NCBI GenBank assembly: GCA_958299035.1
Contig: CATQJL010000316.1
Span: forward strand, 24,901,676-24,965,675
Origin: Cylicocyclus nassatus
Taxonomy: Eukaryota > Nematoda > Chromadorea > Rhabditida > Strongylidae
Direction: 5' to 3'
DNA length: 64,000 nt
The translations under genes were made by a program, and so were the position numbers. The notes beneath the pieces are model-generated. The model searched no databases. It saw only the letters and a list, made by a program, of their open reading frames with translations, and was not told where the DNA came from. This document shows, piece after piece, positions 21,099 through 30,662 of the stretch (position 1 is its first letter; every line of letters begins with the position of its first letter).

Positions 21099-21301
21099 GC
21101 CTCCACCGAGTAGAACAGGATCAACTGGACTTACGGTTTCCGGTGGTGAAGATCGCGATGAGTCGGAGTTGTCCTGGGTAGTCGTCTTTGAACGAGTCGT
21201 AATGCGAGCAATGTTGTCCAGAATGGGAGAAGGCGTCGCTTCTCCAAAGGTCCTCAGCGGTGTAGTCGAAGTACTCGACTGTGGAGTGGGTGCCGGTCTG
21301 C
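21099..21301 (-). other. Open N-terminal extension of gag with splice signals
   Basis: The gag frame stays open upstream of its first ATG from 21301, just after a minus-strand GACTTAG acceptor, coding a Pro/Ser/Thr-rich segment (GRPAPTPQSSTSTTPLRTF.. and DNSDSSRSSPPET). A strong donor GTAAGT lies within it at 21134-21129, after a complete ACC codon. Joining this donor to the acceptor before the helicase (exon edge 13925) keeps frame with the helicase start. Alternatively this is 5' UTR. A minus-strand TATATAA lies at about 21316-21310. Confidence 0.45.
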
Positions 21302-22981
21302 CTAAGTCGGCATATTATATACCCTACTCGATGGCATGTGCTCTTTGTGCGCGCCGCATCTTTGTTTCTGCCGTTGGCAACATGTGCTTGATGAAAGCCA
21401 AGATAAGAAAGCACTTTGTGAAAGTTTGCTCGAATAAAGAAACAAAGATGCTATCGCGCCTGAGAAGCACCAATGTTTACAATTGCGAGTATGAAAGGAA
21501 TTTCGAACTTCAAAAGAAAGACCGTGCGTATGCTAGCGAGCTTTGTTTATTGCAAAGAAAGGGCTGTGAGTTTGCGAAAGTTAGCACAAGGAAACGAGCT
21601 AGCATGAGTGACAAGAGGCTCGAGCATAAGAAAGGAAACTTTGCACAAAGAAGCATTTTGCGATTGCGATTCAAATTTCTGGGCGACTTGCTCGAAAAAG
21701 AAATGATAGGTTTTAGCATAAGATTTAGCGATAGAGAATTTGCTATTTTCGAGGAACGGATGGATCGAGATAGAGAATCGAGGTTCTGGAATATATGAAA
21801 AATTCTAGAGCAAACACTATCACAACAGAGCACCTACATGGAAGACTGCAAAAGAAGGGGATTTTGGAGAAGGTTGTTACAGAAAGAAGCTTGTTCGTAG
21901 AATTAGTTTTATGTGATCAGAGATAACCAAAATAGACTGAGTATGAGAGCAAAAAGTGATGTGAGTAGAATAATCGCATACGCTCAGATTGCAACGAAAC
22001 AAAGGCGAGCCAACAATACGGTGATTTGTAGAAGAAAACGAACAAATATACGAAAAATACTCACCTAGTCCGGTGGATCCATGTGGAGGATAGAAATAGC
22101 CGAATGAAGAGATGATCGATATTCGATGATGATTTGCCACGCCGTTGGTCATGTATCGACAAGTTCACTCATACCGTTTCTGCCAGCTGGTTAATGTGTC
22201 TCTACCTGTCGATCCTCGGCGGCGCCGGCTCAATTAGCTCAGAAAGGTGCCTGTTGATAAGCGGCGGATGGCGCAAGGCGATCGAGTCTGTCTCTCGCTA
22301 GTCCAAGTGAGGGTTCAAATCCCCTCCCGGGCCAAAGCTTTGCAATCGTTCCAGCATACTACTGCTTGTATTTCCAAGCTTACCCTCCATCAAAAACCTT
22401 CTTGCAAAGTGGGATGCGCCGACATCCGTCGCTTATAGGGGGGTTCTCTTGGCCCTCCTGCCTCTCGGAAACGGGGGGTGGGGGGGCCCATCATAGTTAT
22501 AAAAAGACGGCGGTTTTGGAGGATAGATAAGTGATGCTACGTGCCTCCTATCAGAGCGTAATGTACGAAAAAGGATCACTGTAATTGCATATTCTTTTGT
22601 AGTTTCACTGTTCATGCAAAATTATACTTTTCTCTTATATTTTGTATCATTTAAAATGCTTTTTCTGTCCTGGTCCCAAATAGGTGACGAGGGAGTGAGT
22701 GAGGAACTTAAATCAACTGTATCTTTTGTTTCTTATCCAAAATCAACGAACTATCCCACCGAAAATAAAATCACACAAATCAATAAAAACAGGTAATTTG
22801 AAGAGAAAATTGAGAGAGATTATGAGCCTAGGAAGTGGCCATCTTCTAGACTCCACGCTACTGAATTTTCCAGTCAAAGTTACCCCCGGTCGAGGCTAAA
22901 ACCGGTCAACTCATGGGCTATTCCCATGAGGATTTTTTTTTTAGAAGAGGAAGATCGGTGGAATCGCGGGCTACTATGAGG
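21302..22981 (-). other. Long 5' leader of the retroelement
   Basis: About 1.7 kb between the primer-binding site and gag, long for a gypsy element. On the plus strand, 21400-21900 is purine-rich and carries an antisense open frame of 233 aa (21097-21798) without known motifs. The leader also contains a plus-strand tRNA-like pol III promoter (22224-22337), a G-rich run near 22470-22490, and a plus-strand exon-like stretch at 22685-22792 bounded by AATAG and GTAATT. These look like captured foreign material; function unknown. Confidence 0.45.
22224..22337 (+). ncRNA. tRNA-like pol III promoter remnant
   Basis: An A-box-like TAGCTCAGAAAGG (22235-22247) and a perfect B-box GGTTCAAATCC (22312-22322), with GAGGG/CCCCTC T-arm pairing, are present. 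The total is too long for a normal tRNA, and the acceptor strands (GCCGGCT versus CCCGGGCC) do not pair, so this is a tRNA-derived SINE head or pseudo-tRNA, on the strand opposite to the retroelement. Confidence 0.45.
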
Positions 22982-22999
22982 CCGCACTCGCTGCTACCA
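22982..22999 (-). other. Primer-binding site
   Basis: Minus strand TGGTAGCAGCGAGTGCGG, four bases after the 5' LTR end. It is complementary to a tRNA 3' end of type CGCTGCTACCA, which resembles initiator-Met tRNA ends. Its position confirms the 23004-23393 copy as the 5' LTR. Confidence 0.75.
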
Positions 23000-23003
23000 C
23001 TTA

Positions 23004-23393
23004 TGGATATCGTCACCCTCTTTAATGATCGATACCATGTTAGATAATGACTAAGCCTCGGACATGTCCAAAAACAACTTCTAATACTCAAGTTTATCCT
23101 TATGGCATCAAAGAAAACAAGATCAACAACTAATAATCCATGGATAACAAATAATAACAGAACAATCAGAAATAAAAGGATCTGAGCCAGAAGACGAGGT
23201 GGCTCCGTCGTCGTACGTTCCTCACTGTCTCGAAGTCGCTCCTCCCTCTCTGTCTGGCGGCGTCTGGCGAGCCTCGGCATCGGGCGATCTGTAAACAAAT
23301 CATATGGGAACGGAATGATACAGTAACAGTGTAGTAGTACAAGAAAGTAATAAGTGTGATTACATACCAAATATGTACAGATAATATCTTACA
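23004..23393 (-). repeat. 5' LTR of the gypsy-type element
   Basis: 390 bp, TG..CA ends, identical by eye to the 3' LTR. The minus strand contains an ORF spanning nearly the whole LTR (about 120 aa, RRRQTEREERLRDSEER basic/acidic region followed by a hydrophobic LLAQILLFLIVLLLFVIHG segment), and an intron-like pair ATTTG|GTATGT / TTTACAG|ATCG near the 5' end. Confidence 0.9.
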
Positions 23394-23429
23394 GCTTGCA
23401 GTAAACAATCACATATGTGGGAGGAGCTA

Positions 23430-24480
23430 GGGGCGCAGTTTGCCAGTTTTAGACTATCTTTCACTTGTATCACCTGTATCGGCGTTGATCGTCGCTCGAT
23501 ACGAGAGGGGATCCACTGACGCCTCCATTCGTCCCCGTCGCGAGCGATCGTTGACCAATGTCTTCTCATTGCACCAGGTACACGAGAAACGCTCTGAAGG
23601 ACTGCTTTAAAGGGCTTCGTGAATATGTCCGACCTCCGCTTTGCCGTCCAGCGGTGTCCAATCTGTTACAGCTCTGGTCCACCGACTGAAGTCAAAACGC
23701 ATCACGTGTCCGACCCATATGATTTTATTCTGTTTGGCGTATGCGGCTGCATCCCTGTTTTTCAATCGTTGACGTAGGGTGGAGCTTCGTATTCCTTTCC
23801 TCACCTGCGCGAGTCGGGACACTCCTAACATCGCTCTTTCAACAGCGCGTTCGATGACGCTCACCGCAAGTTCGCCCTGCTTCCTCATGGTCCACGTTTC
23901 TGAAGCGTACGTCAAAACAGACAGAACCGTCATCTTAAAGAGATGGGCGCGGAGCCAAGTGTTCTTGGTCTTCTTCGCTACGTTCTCAACTCCCTTGTAT
24001 GCTCCCAATGCTGCTCGTTTTCTCCTGCTCAGTTTCGGGCTAGATCGTTCATCATGTTGACTTCTCGACTTAGGTAGACGTAGCTAGAGCATTCGGCGAT
24101 CGTCGTTCCATTCAGCATGAAAGGAGCATCAGGAACCCATCCGCTTCTCATAACATCGTCTTCGTCAGATTTAGCTGCAGACCGATCTTTCCTCACACAT
24201 CATCAGACTAGGCCAGCATTCGTTCCGCTTGCGTGATGGACGGTGTAATTAGGACTATGTCATCAGCGAAGCGAAGGTGGTGTAGTTGCCGACCGACCGC
24301 CGAATTTCACACCCATGTCATCCCACTCTCCACAGTGTCCGCATGTTTTCGAGAGCAGCGCTGAAAAGTTTCGACGATGTGGCATCGCCTTGTCGTACCC
24401 CTCTCTTCACGTCGATGGTGATTTCCTTGTAGAATGGTATGATCTTGGTTGTGAAGTTATTCTTGATTTATATGCGCAAA
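23430..24480 (-). pseudogene. RTE-type non-LTR retrotransposon remnant
   Basis: Read on the minus strand with several frame changes and stops, in RTE order: RNFSALLSKT..EWDDMGVK, then DIVLITPSITQAERML (the RT FADD..LI block), LTYASETWTMRKQ..ERAVERAMLGVS, KNRDAAAYAKQNKIIWVGHVMRF and RWTRAVTDW, ending MRRHWSTIARDGDEWRRQW. This is the C-terminal half of RT; the endonuclease and 5' half are missing. It directly abuts the 5' LTR, so the gypsy element inserted beside or into it. Confidence 0.75.
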
Positions 24481-24750
24481 AGATTCAGCAGGTGTATCTA
24501 TGAGTACTATTAGTATCTACTGTCTAACGACCAAAGTGGAGCTTCAAAGGATCTTTTTCGGCGAAAGTCCGATTTTAACGTGATAAACTCTTTTTCAGTG
24601 CTGCAAACTCTACATGATTCAAAATGTGGATCTCTGGTGAAATTCTGTAAAGCTTGCTTTGCTCTATAAAACAGTGCCAAGTCTGCTAAAAAAACAAAAG
24701 CAGTTGAATTCGTTCAAAAGAAAGGGGTTTACTTTACAGCCTTTCACTTG
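24480..24750. repeat. Partial mariner-like MITE copy
   Basis: Contains CTGCTAAAAAAACAAAAGCAG and AAAGGGGTTTACTTTACAGCCT, matching the right-hand half and TIR of the 3609-4374 and 38231-39002 copies. Confidence 0.5.
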
Positions 24751-25023
24751 AATTCTAGCATTAGAGTAAAGCTTTTCTTCACTAACTCCATATGCACGTC
24801 CTGACCAGCATCATGCATACGTACGCATGCACGCCAGTATTTGATATGTGAACAAAAGGTTCCAAGAACTTCTGTGCAGTAATAATAAAGATGGCCTGAT
24901 TGTCATATAGGATAAAGAGCATCGCGGTAGCTGTTCCAGTTTAACTCTCAAATCTAAATAATCGACCATTTTCAATGTGGTAAGACGTGCTACTTAAGTT
25001 TTTTTTTGGGAAGGCAGGCGAAA

Positions 25024-25332
25024 GTATAGCTGTTCTGGAAGCACTCAAGGATGAACTCATTCGAAAACAATATTATAACGTTTTTTTTTTCAGAGGGAGA
25101 TTCCTCGAAATCCTGGATTTGGAGAAAAAGTGATGCAAAAATATATGTCTTATTCCTGGTAAGACTGTAAGATACATGTAATTATGAAAAAAATAACTTC
25201 GCACATCTTATGTGTTTAAGCGTCGAAGGACTCCCACGTGATGAGTTTGTGCATACAATTTCTTTTAGGTTCAAGGCGTGGCGCGTGCATACACTATACA
25301 TATCGTATGCATCGCCGCGCGTGGAACTTTAA
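25024..25332 (+). CDS. Possible terminal exons of an unidentified gene
   Basis: Weak candidate. After a GGAAGGCAG acceptor, a frame reading ESIAVLEALKDELIRKQYYN continues through REIPRNPGFGEKVMQKYMSYS. A donor TCCTG|GTAAGA (about 25160) and acceptor TTTTAG (to 25269) join in phase to FKAWRVHTLYISYASPRVEL and a stop near 25332. The T-run 25081-25092 is in frame but odd. No domain recognised and no upstream exon found; it could be a remnant. Coordinates approximate. Confidence 0.3.
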
Positions 25333-25992
25333 AAAATTTGGAAATTTTCCGAGAAGAACAATGTCAACGTTTGAATCTGGTAGTCTGTATTTTGCCTAAT
25401 CTGGCTAGTGAACTGCTAGCACATTCGCACCGTCATAGTCTATTGTCACGTTTGCGAGCGAACAACTGCGACATTTCGTGCCGGGACCACATACGTTCCT
25501 CGGATCTGTCTGGGAGAGCAGCGTTGTCAAAATATATAGCCATTTTTTCCTTCGCGCAAATTTCCGTATCCTTTCATTTTCTGCTTTTCTCCCATCATAA
25601 TTGTTATTCCGCCGTCATCCGCTGTGATTGAAATAGTGCAATCACACAAAACGACTGGTCTAATGGAATGGCTACAATTCGATTTGAGTATTTGTGGCGC
25701 TCCGAGAAATTTTTGAGAGGGCTAAGGGAGAGGGGGAGGCGGAGGGACGCGACAGAGTTTTTTCGGATCAGGGTATTATCGAAAACTTCTTTAGAATGCT
25801 TTCCAACCCTTCGCGTGCTAAATCCGGATTTTTCTAAAATAAAAAACTGGAAGAGTAATTTGATCATCTACAGGTAGAAAAAAATCACCTGCACATTTTT
25901 ACAACCTACGTAGGCCATTTTTCAAAACTGTTAAGTGTAAATCACGAAAAATGTAAGAATATTTATGATAATTACGAAAAGCATACAATAAA
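25333..25992. other. Intergenic, no gene seen
   Basis: Contains open frames on both strands near 25278-25867 without domains or consistent splice signals. The last 100 bp is the likely 3' UTR of the minus-strand secreted protein gene. Confidence 0.35.
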
Positions 25993-26930
25993 TTAGTTGG
26001 CAGCAGCTGCAGCCGCGCGTGCGCGAGCCGCACGTTTTCGATCACGAGCCGCACGTGCGCGTGCCTTTCGTAGAAGACGGCGACCGAATGCCCGCTTGAC
26101 TTTACGTGCGCGACGCGAGTGACGTGCTCGCTTGGCGGCTGCGCGGCGTTGATTTCTGCGATGACGACGAGCATGGGCTCTACGGCGTTGTAACTGTAAA
26201 ATGGGACCATAAGTATTTGAGATAAAATAATGCTGTATCAAAACCATTACCCTTCTTCTGTTTATACGTCTACGAGCAGCTAAGCGGGCTCGTCTAGCTC
26301 CTCGTTTCACTCGGATTGCAGGGATTTCTACTTCAGTATCTTCGGTTTCTTGCAAATCTGCTTTGTCGAGTGCTGTTGCGATGTCATCATTGCTCTCCTC
26401 CAATGCAGTGATCTCACCCTCTTCCTTCTCTTGTACCTTGAAATTAACACGTGTATATAATAGGTAAAAAGTCAATATTGTGCCAGTTCGGTGCTGACAA
26501 CATTTGCGCGGGAAAAATCGGGGTATGCGAACGCAGAAGCTTGCAAATTTCGCGTCCAAAAACACCTCCGGTGTTCTCATCGACAAAATGTGAGGGTTGA
26601 GACCCTGGTGAGTGCGGGTCCTGATGCGAAAAGCGCGCGGCGCAGGTGCGGACATGGCGTGGGTGTTTATTTTGCACGTAATGTCACCTAATGTGGTCTT
26701 CAAAAATCTATCATGAATAACGACAAGTCTTGACAGGTAAAAATGGCCACAGGGTGCATCCTTTCAAGTTCTGCGCTTCGTGGCCATTTTTTACGCCTAA
26801 ATGTTGTTGGCACCGCAGCGGCACTATATTTCACAAAAAAGTAGCCAAACTCAACATAGCGTATGCTTACCTGTTCAGCATTGACGGCGATGACTAGCAG
26901 ACCCACACATGCTAGAAATATGAGTCTCAT
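25993..26930 (-). CDS. Secreted Arg/Ala-rich cationic protein precursor, 3 exons, 148 aa
   Basis: Exons 26930-26871, 26436-26251 and 26193-25993, all phase 0 with good GT/AG sites. Residues 1-18 form a signal peptide (MRLIFLACVGLLVIAVNA). Residues 19-61 are acidic (EEGEITALEESNDD, QETEDTEVEIP). RVKR at 62-65 is a perfect furin-type site. The remaining 83 residues are about 41% Arg and 30% Ala with five Lys and three His, one acidic residue, no Cys, ending in an Ala run and Asn. This is the layout of a precursor whose acidic pro-part neutralises a cationic product; such products can be antimicrobial or nucleic-acid-binding. No family recognised and function not shown. A TATATAAG box lies about 35-40 bp upstream of the ATG on the minus strand (26964-26972). 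Confidence 0.8.
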
Positions 26931-26963
26931 CTTTCGATGCTATATTGTAGCGCCGAAAAAACG

Positions 26964-26972
26964 CTTATATAC
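26964..26972 (-). promoter_or_regulatory. TATA box of the Arg/Ala-rich gene
   Basis: Minus-strand GTATATAAG lies about 35-40 bp upstream of the start codon at 26930, leaving a very short 5' UTR. ATATAG at about 26944-26939 could alternatively serve as a trans-splice acceptor. Confidence 0.4.
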
Positions 26973-27459
26973 AAGCGACGACGAGAATCGGCGCATGCCG
27001 AACGGGAAAACTCCGAATCGGATCAGCTCGCAAACTCGGTGTTCGTTGTTATCGTGTAGTGTTGCAGATAGATCTACACATTTGAGTTTGCCGGAAAAAA
27101 TTCTTGAAACAAGGTGTTAGGGCTTGGAAAATCTCAAAGGAGACTCTGCGACGTTATCCTAGACATTCCTATGAAGTTGCTGATCACTCTACGAATCATT
27201 GCTGTCAACTGTCTTGTCAGTCTAGACACGGTTGGTTTTGTTTTGTTTTTATTGGGTACATTACGAAAATAACATTTCGACAGTTCCCTTCTCGTGAAAG
27301 AGAAATAATAAGCAGATAAAAGGAAGAAGCTTTGGAGTTCCCGTTAGAAGTTCCCTAGAAAATCAGCGAACAAATACGCCGTATATCAACGTGCAATGAT
27401 CAGATGCGGCTCTAAATTTGAAAAAAAAAAGACATCCATCTTATTATCAACATGTTTCC
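26973..27459. other. Intergenic, no gene seen
   Basis: No exon with supporting splice signals. It separates the Arg/Ala-rich gene from the terminal exon at 27460. Confidence 0.35.
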
Positions 27460-27677
27460 TTAGAATGGAAATCGACCATAGACGTCTCCCAAATTAATAG
27501 CCCCATCTGTAAAATTGCTGTTGATGCACCGTCCAGTCATTTGTAATTTGAAATCTGTATTGCACATCATGTGCGCTACTTGTCGACTTTTGATTAACCG
27601 CTCGTTTTCGGCAATTTCTTTTCCTCCCTTGTCTTTTGAGATTTGGGTGAATACGTACTCGTTGGTGGTACAGACTT
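27460..27677 (-). CDS. Terminal exon of an unidentified gene
   Basis: After a TTGTAG acceptor (27679-27678), the exon starts with two bases completing a codon, then VCTTNEYVFTQISKDKGGKE.. and ..MCNTDFKLQMTGRC..GDVYGRFPF to a TAA at 27462-27460 (71 codons). Composition and absence of stops look coding. Three cysteines; no family recognised. Upstream exons were not found: a mariner-like MITE begins 28 bp further on (27705), followed by a large foldback, so the gene may be broken or have a long repeat-filled intron. Confidence 0.45.
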
Positions 27678-27704
27678 CTACAATTTTTTACGCTCGAAAA
27701 TATT

Positions 27705-28413
27705 AGGTTGAACTGAAAGTTCTGTCGCACCATTTTTAAAAAGCCGTAACTTCTTCCTGTCACTATAATTTTCCATTACAAAAATACTCTTAGGAAGAAT
27801 AGCTCGTGTTCTTTCTAATGACACCTTGCTATCTCTCTCCCATACTTTGATTGCATAGATAAAATTGTGAAAATGAAATTAACTTATTTTCAGAATTTTG
27901 AGGCAGGCCCGTTAAAAGTTCCAAAACTGCGCCATGAAATCTAAAACAGCCAGTATCCTAGATTTTTTGACCCTCGTTTTAGGTGAGCAAAATTCGCGCT
28001 GATCGAGCTTTTCTTTGAAAAATTATGATTTTTGACAAAAAATGCCAAAAATCGGTTTCTTAAGAAAATTAATTTTTTGCATTTTCCAAAAATCATAAAT
28101 TTTCAAAAAACAGCTCGATCAGCTTGAATTTTGCTCCCTAAAAAGAGGATGTCAATCTAGGATGCTGGCTGTTTTGGATTTTATGGCGCACTTTTGGACT
28201 TTTTGACGGATTTTCCTCAAAATTTCGAACCTAAAGTTATCTCCTTTTCCCGCTTTTATCTCTGCAGTCAGAGCCCAGGGAGAGCAGGCAAGGTGTCTTT
28301 AGAATATAAATGAGCTACTCTTCCTAGCACTATTTTTGCCATGCAAGACTATCGTGACAGGAAAAAGTTACGATTTTTTGAAAATGGTGCAAGAGAAGTT
28401 TTGGTTCAACCTA
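27705..28413. repeat. Mariner-like MITE, second family
   Basis: TA-flanked ends TTAGGTTGAACTGAAAGTTC and the inverse at the right, with about 60-bp TIRs continuing into CTTCCTGTCAC. The interior has a further near-palindrome (TTTTTGACAAAAAATGCC region) and no transposase frame. Confidence 0.7.
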
Positions 28414-28613
28414 ATATTTTACTGAATAGTTACTAGCGAGAGCGTCGTCGGTTGCCGCCCATAGTAGATCCATATATCAAGCTGGAAATGATATTGAAAT
28501 CATATATACTCAACAACTAGTGAACAGTAATTTAAAGGTGCTAGATTGCAAGAGCGTTCGCTTCGGGACCCGCCGCGGTTTCCCGCTACTGCAAGATTTT
28601 TGGATTGTGCTAA

Positions 28614-30431
28614 CGACCAGAGGTGCGATAGTGGGATCCGATTCTCCCCCTACCTTCACTTTTGAGCTGGTACAGGGTGACCTCCTTCACTTTTGAAATA
28701 AAAAATTTTTTGCTGGACGATAAAGAAGGAAAATAAGCAAAACAAACGCAAAAAAGATTATGAAAGCATATATCTATGTATACTGCGGCATATATACTTA
28801 AAATAAACGTGCTCAGTAAATGGTGTATTTGGAAGTAAAACTTAGCGAAACTGTACGGATTTTATTGATTAAATTCTGTCATAACATACTGCCAAGGAAG
28901 TAGGTCGATCTAGGCAGTAACGGCCGAGAACCAGAATTTTGAATATTTAAATAGTGAAAAATCATGCGAAATTTCCACTGTTATAAATCTGTTGTCTGAA
29001 GATGTCAACAGTTGCGACTTCATACGTTTTAAAGAGTAAATGGTGCTCTTTCAGCCAGTGAAAGAATCGAGTGGATTTGAGGGATAGTCGTTGAAAACCA
29101 GAATTTTAGAAATTATTTTTGCCTGTTTTTTGACGGTTGACAGTTAAACTCATACAAATCTTGAATGTGAAAGCGTGATGTTGCGACTTCATAGGTTTTA
29201 TAGAGTAAGGTTTGCCTTACCAGGATATATCTTAGCCATTCCGATCCATTGAAACACTTCCGAAATCCAGAGTTTTGAAAAAGCAGGTAAAAAAAACGCT
29301 TTTTGAATTTCAACAGCTCATAACTTCTTCAGAACTGAATGAATTATGTTGCGACTTCATAGGTTAGATTCTTCTCATCAAGAGCTTTCAGAAAATATAT
29401 AATATGTGGGGTTTTAGAGCCTCCTACGAATTATGCCCGTGGGGGGAGCCTTTTCACACCAAAGTCTCCCCCTAGCCCACTTTAATGTATTGGACGGGGG
29501 AGACTTTGGTATGAAAAGGCTCCCCCCACGGGCATAATTCGTAGGAGGCTTTAAACCCCGACATATTATATACCATCTGAAAGCTCTCGATGAGAAGAAT
29601 CTAACCTATGAAGTCGCAACATAATTCATTCAGTTCTGAAGAAGTTATGAGCTGTTGAAATTCAAAAAGCGTTTTTTTTTACCTGCTTTTTCAAAACTCT
29701 GGATTTCGGAAGTGTTTCAATGGATCGGAACGGCTAAGATATATCCTGGTAGGGGAAACCTTACTCTATAAAACCTATGAAGTCGCAACATCACACACTT
29801 TCACATTCAAATTTATATGAGTTTAACTGTCAACTGTCAAAAAACAGGCAAAAATGACGTAAATTTTTAAAATTCTGGTTTTCAACGACTATCTCTCAAA
29901 TCGACTCGATTCCTTCACTATCTGATAGAGCACCATTTACTCTTTAAAACCTATGAAGTCGAAACTGCTGACATATTCAAACAACAGATTTATAACAGTG
30001 GAAATTTCGCATGATTTTTCACCATTTAGATATTCAAAATTCTGGTTCTCGGCCGTTATTGCCTAGATCGTCCTACTTCCTTCGCAGTATGTTATGACAA
30101 TATTTACTTAATAAAATCCGTACAGTCCAACAAACTTTTACTTCCAAATACACTATTTTATAGGCACGTTTATTTTAGATATTTATGACGCTGTATACAT
30201 AAAATATGCTTGCAGTGATCCCTTTTGCATTTGTTTTGCTTATTTTCCGCGCACTGGCGGCAACGACCTGGAAGGATAGAGTTAATGCTTCCCCCCACGG
30301 CCGACGTTTTTGGGAGGTGAGTGTTCGGCGAGTGTTCGGCACTACCACCTTCACTTTTTGCCGGCTAGTGGTAGCTGGGACCACCTTCACTTTTGGTGGG
30401 CCCGGCTCCCCCCATCGCACCTCTGCTAACG
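28614..30431. repeat. Large foldback element, copy A
   Basis: An approximately 1.8-kb near-complete inverted repeat centred near 29487, with termini CGACCAGAGGTGCGAT and ATCGCACCTCTGCTAACG. Each arm carries the motif GTTGCGACTTCATAGG three times: starts at 29011, 29180 and 29348 (spacing 169 and 168), and inverted on the right at about 29603-29620, 29772-29789 and 29948-29965. Contains CTTCACTTTTG motifs near the ends. No protein-coding frame. Homologous to 59934-61664. Confidence 0.8.
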
Positions 30432-30662
30432 ACTCTTTATATATTAGATATTCACTTGTTAGTTATATGGGGTTTATGCGGATCTCAAAGCCAGAGCTCA
30501 AACGTTCAAGTTTCTAGAAAATTCCGGTAAAGAATTTTTTTATCAAGTTCTAGAGATGAAATGGATAAGCCTTTGTTTTCAACTTCTCACTCATTACGTT
30601 ACATTTGCCAAGACAAAAGAAGAAAAATCACCTAAACTATCAGTTTCATTTGCATATTTTAG

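Larger units (their letters stand above)
9749..23393 (-). mobile_element. Ty3/gypsy-type LTR retroelement with env-like and SF1 helicase genes
   Basis: A 13.6-kb element with LTRs identical by eye, primer-binding site at 22982-22999 and polypurine tract at 10139-10150. Minus-strand order: 5' LTR, about 1.7-kb leader, gag, env-like glycoprotein, protease, RT, RNase H, integrase, spliced UPF1-like helicase, 3' LTR. Protease, then RT, RNase H and integrase follows the Ty3/gypsy order. A third LTR extends it to 9361. Candidate 4-bp target duplication: AAGC lies immediately 5' of TGTAAG at 23394-23397, and AAGC recurs a few bases past the far LTR end; this is not exact enough to be sure. LTR identity implies recent insertion, yet pol shows two frame changes. 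Confidence 0.9.

Noticed and set aside
21121..21414. 97-aa minus-strand ORF starting upstream of gag
   Set aside because: Overlaps the gag-frame extension in another frame; composition favours the gag frame, and the TATA-like and splice signals interrupt it.
22224..22337. Functional tRNA gene
   Set aside because: Box A and B are present, but the acceptor stem does not pair and the length is wrong, so it is listed only as tRNA-like.
28432..28481. Minus-strand mini terminal exon (..GGNRRRSR stop) after a TTTCCAG acceptor
   Set aside because: Only about 16 codons and no upstream partner exon; too short to support.
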